Shown here: positions 58,500 through 64,000 of the stretch, piece after piece
Numbering within the stretch: the stretch's first letter is position 1
How the letters are laid out: each line of letters opens with the position of its first letter
Assembly (NCBI RefSeq): GCF_029531845.1
Contig: NZ_JAMBPV010000006.1
Coordinates: forward strand, 82,952 to 146,951
Direction of reading: 5' to 3'
Source of the DNA: Staphylococcus equorum
GTDB lineage: Bacteria; Bacillota; Bacilli; Staphylococcales; Staphylococcaceae
DNA: 64,000 bases
The notes under the pieces: model-generated
What the model saw: the letters and a program-made list of their open reading frames with translations, nothing else
What the model was told of the DNA's origin: nothing
The model's database searches: none
Program-made: the position numbers and the translations under genes

Positions 58500-59507
58500 A
58501 TGAATACAGAACAAATCGTATTAGCTAAGAGACCTGAAGGTGTTCCTTCAGACAAGGTATTTAAATATGAATCTGTTGAAATAGATGTGCCAAAAAAAGA
58601 TGAAATTCAAGTAGAAGCGTTATATATATCAGTAGATCCGTATATGCGCGGGCGTATGGATGATAGTGATTCTTATATCAAACCATTCCAAATTGATGAA
58701 CCTTTGTCAGGCCATGTTGTTGGTAAGGTCATTAAATCAGAAGCAGATGGTTTTGAAAAAGGTGATATTGTTACCGGTCAATTTCCTTGGCAAAAATTAA
58801 GCAATGTTCCAGCAAAGCATGCCTTTAAAGTATCTAACACAGATGTTCCGCTACATTTATATTTAAGTGTATTAGGTATGCCAGGACAAACAGCGTATCA
58901 CGGTTTATTAAAAATTGGACAACCCCAAGAAGGTGAAACAGTTGTTGTATCTGCTGCTTCTGGCGCAGTGGGTTCTGTGGTAGGACAAATTGCTAAATTA
59001 AAAGGTGCTTATGTCGTAGGCATTGCAGGTGGCTCTGAAAAAACAACATATTTAACAGAAACATTAGGTTTTGATAAGGGCGTGGATTATAAGTCAGATG
59101 ATTTTGCAGAACAATTTGCTAAAGCAGTACCAAATGGCGTAGATGTATATTACGAAAACGTAGGTGGATCAATTGCTGATGAAGTAATGAAACACTTAAA
59201 TCAATTTGCCAGAATCCCTGTTTGTGGAGCAATTTCAGGTTACAATGACGCAACGATTGAACATGGACCACGTATTCAACCAACGCTCATAAAATCACAA
59301 GCATTAATGAAAGGATTTATCGTAGCAAATTATGCAGATGATTTCGCAAACGCGAGTAAAGAACTTGCACAATGGGTCCAAGAAGACAAAATAAAAACAA
59401 AAACGTCAGTCATGAATGGGTTTGAAAACATACCAGAGGCATTTAGAAACTTATTTACTGGCGATAACTTTGGCAAACAAGTTGTACAGGTGTCAGACAA
59501 TATCTAA
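58500..59507 (+). CDS. NADP-dependent medium-chain oxidoreductase (CurA/PTGR type)
   Basis: A zinc-free medium-chain dehydrogenase/reductase of 335 residues in the leukotriene-B4 12-hydroxydehydrogenase/CurA subgroup. VDPYMRGRMDDSDSYI, MPGQTAYHGLLKIGQPQEGE and the Rossmann motif SAASGAVGSVVGQIAKLKG (about 152-170) are diagnostic; YYENVGG lies further on. It likely reduces the alpha,beta double bond of enones. ATG after GGAGG. Followed by another MDR gene after 21 nt. Confidence 0.9.
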   Translation: MNTEQIVLAKRPEGVPSDKVFKYESVEIDVPKKDEIQVEALYISVDPYMRGRMDDSDSYIKPFQIDEPLSGHVVGKVIKSEADGFEKGDIVTGQFPWQKLSNVPAKHAFKVSNTDVPLHLYLSVLGMPGQTAYHGLLKIGQPQEGETVVVSAASGAVGSVVGQIAKLKGAYVVGIAGGSEKTTYLTETLGFDKGVDYKSDDFAEQFAKAVPNGVDVYYENVGGSIADEVMKHLNQFARIPVCGAISGYNDATIEHGPRIQPTLIKSQALMKGFIVANYADDFANASKELAQWVQEDKIKTKTSVMNGFENIPEAFRNLFTGDNFGKQVVQVSDNI

Positions 59508-59528
59508 ACATAAAAGGAGATATGTAAT

Positions 59529-60548
59529 ATGAAAGCAATAGGTGCAGATACTCGTTTTAATCTAGATGAAGGAAATCAGTTTTATGAATTTGAAATTGAA
59601 CAACCTGAACCAACACAATATGAGCTCTTAGTACGTGTACAAGCTGTTAGCGTTAATCCTGTAGATACGAAAATAAGACAGTCACCTATTGATAAGCCAC
59701 CACGAGTGCTAGGTTTTGATGCTGTCGGTGTGGTAGAAGCGGTAGGTGAAGAGATTAATCATTTTAAAGTTGGGGATGAAGTATTTTATTCCGGTTCTCC
59801 TGCATATCAAGGTTCTAATCAAGAATACCAACTTGTTGACGAGCGCCTTGTTGCTAAAAAACCTAAGAATATAACTGTTACTGAAGCTGCAAGTTTACCC
59901 CTAACAGGACTAACTGCATCAGAGACGTTATTCGATGTATTTAAAATTTCACATAATCCAGAAGATAATAAAGGTAAATCCATTTTAATTATCAATGGCG
60001 CAGGTGGCGTAGGAAGTATTGCAACGCAAATAGCTAAACACCATGGTTTACATGTCATTACAACCGCTTCACGAGAAGAAACGTTTAATTGGTCTAAGGG
60101 CATGGGTGCAGATATTGTGTTAAATCATAAAAATGATTTAGCTAAAGAGTTTGAAAAATATGAAATAAGCGAAGTTGATTACATTTTCTGCACATTTGAT
60201 ACCGACCAATACTATGAAAAAATGATCGAACTCGTTAAACCAAGAGGTATCATTGCAACCATTGTCGCATTTAAAAATAAACAAGATTTAAATCTATTAA
60301 AGCCTAAAAGTATTACATTTACGCATGAATATATGTATTCAAGACCACTACATGAAACTGAAGATATGACATTACATCGTGACTATTTAACGGATATATC
60401 TGAAAAAATAGAAGCGGGCGTGTATCAACCTACCTTAAATGAAGTAATAGATGGTTTAACAGCAAATAGCCTGTTTGATGCACATATGAAACTTGAAAAT
60501 CAAAATATGATTGGTAAATTAGTGATAAAACTTAAACAAGAATCATAA
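59529..60548 (+). CDS. Zinc-type alcohol dehydrogenase-like oxidoreductase (quinone reductase-like)
   Basis: A medium-chain dehydrogenase/reductase of 339 residues in the ZADH/quinone-oxidoreductase group. [45 protein letters not shown], and the nucleotide-binding [19 protein letters not shown] (about 155-173). No catalytic zinc cysteines are seen. Substrate unknown. ATG after AAAGGAG. Probably co-transcribed with the preceding MDR gene, ending at a terminator. Confidence 0.9.
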   Translation: MKAIGADTRFNLDEGNQFYEFEIEQPEPTQYELLVRVQAVSVNPVDTKIRQSPIDKPPRVLGFDAVGVVEAVGEEINHFKVGDEVFYSGSPAYQGSNQEYQLVDERLVAKKPKNITVTEAASLPLTGLTASETLFDVFKISHNPEDNKGKSILIINGAGGVGSIATQIAKHHGLHVITTASREETFNWSKGMGADIVLNHKNDLAKEFEKYEISEVDYIFCTFDTDQYYEKMIELVKPRGIIATIVAFKNKQDLNLLKPKSITFTHEYMYSRPLHETEDMTLHRDYLTDISEKIEAGVYQPTLNEVIDGLTANSLFDAHMKLENQNMIGKLVIKLKQES

Positions 60549-60609
60549 CTTATAAGTATGAAATTCTATCAAGTCACTGTGATATGAAGTTAAAGTCAAT
60601 ATGCTAGAA

Positions 60610-60656
60610 AGCCTTCCAAGTAATTACCGAATTGGTGAATACTTGGAAGGTTTTTA
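60610..60656 (+). terminator. Rho-independent terminator of the two-gene MDR operon
   Basis: CCTTCCAAGTA (60612-60622) pairs with TACTTGGAAGG (60640-60650), with a further inner ATTACC/GGTGAAT pairing, then TTTTT. Confidence 0.88.
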
Positions 60657-60812
60657 AATATGTAATTTTATTATAATTACATATTTAATAAATTGAATTA
60701 TAGTGTTTAAATAAGAGTTTAATAATCCTTAAAAGTGGTTACAAATATGGAATATATTAAGTATGATAGGGTATGTATCTTACATAAAGCAAAGGGAGAG
60801 TGTAATTTTGTT

Positions 60813-62423
60813 ATGCATTTTAAAAAAATGACAGCAGTATTTTGGGTGGCATTAGCTATTTGTACGGTATTTGTGCTCTATGGCGCAATATTACCGAAAC
60901 AATTAGAATCAGTTACTCAATCTATCACAAATTTTATAGCAGTTAATTTTGGTTGGTATTATTTATTACTTGTATTAGTCATATTAATTGTATGTATTTA
61001 TCTATTATTTTCTAGATATTCATCTATTACATTGGGTGAAGAAGGCGAAGACCCTGAATTTTCATTAAAATCATGGTTCGCAATGTTATTTAGTGCAGGT
61101 ATGGGTATTGGTTTAGTCTTTTGGACAACTTCTGAACCAATCAGTCATGCATTTACTTTAACCCCATTACATAAAGCAGGAACGCAAACTGCAATTAATG
61201 ATGCGATGCAATTTTCATTTTTTCATTGGGGTGTGCATGCATGGGCTGTATACGGTATCGTGGGACTTGTTTTTGCGTACTTTAATTTCCACAAAGGTTA
61301 CCCAGGGCTAGTCAGTGCTACGTTAATACCTATTTTAGGCAGTAAAATGATGAAAGGTCCTATCGGTGGGGCGATAGATGTCCTTGCAATTATTGCTACT
61401 GTAACAGGTGTTGCTGCAACACTTGGTTTTGGTGCGTTACAAATCAATGAAGGATTGAATTTCTTATTTGAAATACCTTCTAATTTTGGGACTCAAGTTA
61501 TAATCATTATTATAGCAACCTTATTATTTACTTGGTCGGCTTGGTCAGGTATTGATAAAGGTATTAAGAGCTTAAGTAATATTAATATGGCGTTAGCTTT
61601 CCTTGTATTACTCTTATTGTTCTGTGTAGGACCTACACTAACGATATTAAATACGTTTACCAATTCATTAGGAGATTATATTGCTAATTTCTTTAATATG
61701 AGTTTACGTATACCGCAATCAGGTGGCGAAAAATTCCAATGGTTACAACAATGGACAATCTTCTATTGGGCTTGGTGGATTTCATGGGCACCATTTGTTG
61801 GAATCTTTATCGCCCGTGTGTCTCGTGGTAGAACGATTAAAGAATTTATATTAGGTGTATTATTTGTACCGGCGCTTGTATGTTTCATATTTTTCGCAGT
61901 ATTTGGCGCATCAGCAATTTACTTACAACAAAACGGTATTTCGAATATCGCGAAAGAGGCAACTGAAACAGCGACCTTTGCTACGTTGGAACATTTTCCA
62001 TTAGGATTTGTATTGAGTATTATTACGCTGATAGTCATTATGATTTTCTTTGTAACATCAGCCGACTCAGCAACGTATGTATTAGGTATGTTGAGTTCTA
62101 AAGGTAGTATTAATCCTTCTGGTTTAGTCAAAGTAAGTTGGGGAATTATTTTAGCATTATTTGCGATGATTATGATTTATACAGGTGGAACGCAATCGAT
62201 TCAAAACCTGTTAATTATTGCAGCATTACCATTCTCCATTGTCATTATAATAATGATATGGTCACTCTTTAAATCATTAGCAATAGAAAAGCCGAGACCT
62301 AGCAATAAACTACTTGTCACGGATAATCAACTTTTACAATATCGTAAAGCAAATCAAGATGATTCAGAATCGCAAGACGATAAAGAGATAGAAAAAACTG
62401 AAAATCAGAAAAAAAATAACTAG
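60813..62423 (+). CDS. opuD2: BCCT-family betaine/choline transporter, OpuD2-like
   Basis: A sodium-coupled osmoprotectant importer of 536 residues with 12 membrane helices. BCCT hallmarks are SAGMGIGLVFWTTSEP (about 92-107), WGVHAWAVYGIVGL, GFGALQINEGLNFLF, and the signature YWAWWISWAPFVGIFIARVS with RGRTIKEF. The C-terminal tail is hydrophilic and charged. ATG at 60813 precedes the first helix; the longer frame (from 60735) adds 26 unlikely residues. Position directly before amaP-asp23 is that of opuD2 in S. aureus as I remember it. Glycine betaine as substrate is inferred. Confidence 0.85.
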   Translation: MHFKKMTAVFWVALAICTVFVLYGAILPKQLESVTQSITNFIAVNFGWYYLLLVLVILIVCIYLLFSRYSSITLGEEGEDPEFSLKSWFAMLFSAGMGIGLVFWTTSEPISHAFTLTPLHKAGTQTAINDAMQFSFFHWGVHAWAVYGIVGLVFAYFNFHKGYPGLVSATLIPILGSKMMKGPIGGAIDVLAIIATVTGVAATLGFGALQINEGLNFLFEIPSNFGTQVIIIIIATLLFTWSAWSGIDKGIKSLSNINMALAFLVLLLLFCVGPTLTILNTFTNSLGDYIANFFNMSLRIPQSGGEKFQWLQQWTIFYWAWWISWAPFVGIFIARVSRGRTIKEFILGVLFVPALVCFIFFAVFGASAIYLQQNGISNIAKEATETATFATLEHFPLGFVLSIITLIVIMIFFVTSADSATYVLGMLSSKGSINPSGLVKVSWGIILALFAMIMIYTGGTQSIQNLLIIAALPFSIVIIIMIWSLFKSLAIEKPRPSNKLLVTDNQLLQYRKANQDDSESQDDKEIEKTENQKKNN

Positions 62424-62471
62424 AGTAAACTTATTTTGCCATAGAAAATATATATAAAATACAATAAAAAT

Positions 62472-62497
62472 GTTTCTAAGATTTTTTTAAGGGGTAT
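62472..62497 (+). promoter_or_regulatory. SigB-type promoter of the amaP-asp23 operon
   Basis: GTTTCT (62472-62477), a 14-nt spacer and GGGTAT (62492-62497) match the general-stress SigB consensus (GTTTAA-N12-15-GGGTAT). It lies about 55 nt before amaP. asp23 is a standard SigB marker in S. aureus. Confidence 0.8.
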
Positions 62498-62549
62498 TAG
62501 TCATATATAACAAGTACATAATCTAGAAGCATAGGAGGTGGCATACGAG

Positions 62550-63086
62550 GTGAAGCGACTTAAAAATTTCATATTAGGACTTTTAATTGTAGTAATCGTT
62601 GGTGTTTTACTGTTTATGTATATCAAAGATTCTAGAATTACTCAGTATCAAGATTACTTAGCACAGTTTAATTGGTTTCAACCGACCTTAATAGCTTTAG
62701 CATCGTTACTTATTTTAATTGGCCTGATACTAGTATTCAGCTTGTTTAAACCTACGTATAGAAAACCCGGACTTTACAAAGATTTCAATGATGGTCATAT
62801 TTATGTATCGAGAAAAGCAATTGAAAAATCAGCATACGATACACTTGTACAATATGATCAAATTCGTCAACCGAACGTGATTGCAAAATTGTATAACAAG
62901 AAAAAGAAATCACATATTGCTTTGAAAGCAGATTTCTTTGTACCAGGTGATGTTCAAGTTAAATCATTAACGGAAGAAATTAGAAATGACATTAAGCAGA
63001 ACGTAGAACACTTTACTGAATTACCAGTATCAAAACTAGAGGTCAACGTTAAAGATCAAAAAACCTCAGGCAAACGTGTGTTGTAA
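62550..63086 (+). CDS. amaP: Asp23 membrane anchor protein AmaP
   Basis: Anchors Asp23 at the cytoplasmic membrane. It has 178 residues: two N-terminal helices (about 5-25 and 45-65) with a short loop, then a cytoplasmic Asp23/alkaline-shock-like domain (HIYVSRKAIEKSAYDTLVQYDQIRQPNV and VEVNVKD-like LEVNVKDQK). GTG at 62550 is the only start that leaves room after AGGAGG (12 nt); the in-frame GTG at 62538 abuts the ribosome site. First gene of the SigB-type operon. Confidence 0.88.
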   Translation: MKRLKNFILGLLIVVIVGVLLFMYIKDSRITQYQDYLAQFNWFQPTLIALASLLILIGLILVFSLFKPTYRKPGLYKDFNDGHIYVSRKAIEKSAYDTLVQYDQIRQPNVIAKLYNKKKKSHIALKADFFVPGDVQVKSLTEEIRNDIKQNVEHFTELPVSKLEVNVKDQKTSGKRVL

Positions 63087-63098
63087 GGGAGGGTTATC

Positions 63099-63338
63099 AT
63101 GACTAATAATAATCACCAAAATGGACAAGATTCTACACAAGAAGTTGTTGATTTCTTAAAAGTATTTAAATGGAGAATCATTGGATTCTTAGCATTCTTG
63201 ATTATCGCAATATTATTCTTAACACTAGGTTTCTGGAGTACAATATTAATCTTAGTACTATGTTTGATTGGAATTGCAATCGGGTATACTAAAGACCGTA
63301 AGCAAGACTTTTTAAATTTCTTAAATCGATGGAGCTAG
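63099..63338 (+). CDS. DUF2273 small membrane protein of the asp23 operon
   Basis: A 79-residue protein with two membrane helices (about 26-45 and 47-66, with LGFWSTILILVLCLIGIAIG) and the conserved TKDRKQDFLNFLNRW end typical of DUF2273 proteins encoded between amaP and asp23. ATG after AGGGAGGG. Function unknown; presumably part of the membrane-bound Asp23 complex. Confidence 0.9.
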   Translation: MTNNNHQNGQDSTQEVVDFLKVFKWRIIGFLAFLIIAILFLTLGFWSTILILVLCLIGIAIGYTKDRKQDFLNFLNRWS

Positions 63339-63407
63339 TATTTCCAAAGATTGAAAATGACTTAAAATTAAATTTTTAAAAATTGAGAAGACAAAGGAGA
63401 TTTTAAT

Positions 63408-63914
63408 ATGGCAGTAGATAATAACAAAGCAAAACAAGCATATAACAATCAAACTGGAGTTAATGAACAAGAAGTACAAAAGCAACAAGAACAACAAAAA
63501 CAAGAACAAGAACCGCAATTTTCAAATAAATTATCATTTTCTGATGAAGTAATTGAAAAAATTGCAGGCATCGCAGCGCGTGAAGTAAGTGGTATTTTAG
63601 AAATGAAAGGCGGATTCGTCGATAGTCTTTCTAACTCATTCGGAAGCAACGAGAACGTTTCACGAGGCGTAAGCGTTGAAGTTGGAGAAAAACAAGCAGC
63701 TGTTGATTTGAAAGTAATATTAGAATACGGTGAATCAGCACCTAAAATCTTCCGTAAAGTAACTGACTTAGTTAAAGAACAAGTTAAATATATTACTGGT
63801 CTTGACGTAGTTGAAGTTAACATGCGCGTTGAAGATGTAATGACTAAAAAAGAATGGTCTCAAAAAAATGAAAAAAGCCAAAGCTCAAATAACGAGGAAA
63901 AAGGCTTACAATAA
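63408..63914 (+). CDS. asp23: Alkaline shock protein 23
   Basis: A highly abundant, membrane-associated stress protein, 168 residues. The N-terminus is Gln/Glu-rich and low-complexity (about 22-40). The Asp23 domain follows ([69 protein letters not shown]), then a charged tail. It is linked to cell-wall homeostasis in S. aureus. ATG after AAAGGAG. Last gene of the amaP operon, with its own terminator. Confidence 0.96.
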   Translation: MAVDNNKAKQAYNNQTGVNEQEVQKQQEQQKQEQEPQFSNKLSFSDEVIEKIAGIAAREVSGILEMKGGFVDSLSNSFGSNENVSRGVSVEVGEKQAAVDLKVILEYGESAPKIFRKVTDLVKEQVKYITGLDVVEVNMRVEDVMTKKEWSQKNEKSQSSNNEEKGLQ

Positions 63915-63937
63915 TTAATTGAGCATCAAACTAAATA

Positions 63938-63972
63938 AAAACCGCTAAAGTAATTTGCTTTAGCGGTTTTAA
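63938..63972 (+). terminator. Rho-independent terminator of asp23
   Basis: A 13-bp stem AAAACCGCTAAAG (63938-63950) / CTTTAGCGGTTTT (63958-63970) with a 7-nt loop. Confidence 0.88.
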
Positions 63973-64000
63973 AATGTAGACAAACCAATTGCTATAAAAG

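Noticed and set aside
62538..62549. GTG at 62538 as the amaP start
   Set aside because: It directly abuts the AGGAGG ribosome site with no spacer.

Overview
The window is chromosomal DNA of a low-GC Gram-positive coccus, and gene content and order point to Staphylococcus. Staphylococcus-specific genes include fmhB (femX), sarV, the amaP-asp23 locus, fhuD2 and an opuD2-type betaine transporter. A Leloir galactose cluster (galR-galK-galE-galT) and a glcU-gdh pair are present, which from memory fits the S. xylosus/S. saprophyticus group better than S. aureus. The species cannot be fixed from sequence alone. I see no rRNA, tRNA, CRISPR array, prophage or intact insertion sequence.

Layout. 1-240 is the 3' end of a membrane protein gene. 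322-3318 (minus) is an amino-acid (cystine-type) ABC importer, divergent from an acyl-CoA-dehydrogenase-like flavoprotein gene (3469-4620). 4781-7203 holds fhuD2 with a Fur box, bioY with a BirA-like operator, and a GNAT gene. 7269-8075 is fdhD. 8275-13078 is the galactose cluster with paired candidate GalR operators. 13196-22680 is molybdenum metabolism: modABC import, then moeB, moaB, moaC, moeA, mobB, moaE, moaD, mobA and moaA, which covers almost the whole cofactor pathway; fdhD belongs to the same physiology. 23127-36491 is mixed: sarV, an MFS pump with its MarR regulator, a VOC protein, fmhB, a decayed RND efflux gene tail, small membrane or coiled-coil proteins, an AEC transporter, glcU-gdh, a GNAT gene, topB and a purine permease.

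37290-51443 is the large ribosomal protein block (S10-spc-alpha) from rpsJ to rplQ, including secY, adk, infA, rpmJ and rpoA. It starts with a strong promoter and a structured 5' leader, and ends in an unusual terminator region that could fold as a pseudoknot. It is followed by ecfA1-ecfA2-ecfT-truA and rplM-rpsI. The ECF module energises vitamin S-components such as the BioY encoded earlier in the window. 56405-63970 holds a DUF915 hydrolase, an LLM flavin oxidoreductase, two medium-chain dehydrogenases, an opuD2-like transporter, and the SigB-type amaP/DUF2273/asp23 stress operon.

Most of the window is conserved staphylococcal core. I found no clear undescribed system. The best second-look items are regulatory or structural: the GalR and MarR palindromes, the inverted repeat between glcU and gdh, the RND pseudogene tail followed by a 24-bp perfect palindrome, the pseudoknot-capable terminator after rplQ, and the possible organosulfur locus at the left end. 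Family identifications rest on reading the translated sequences and on memory of the families; no database search was run.
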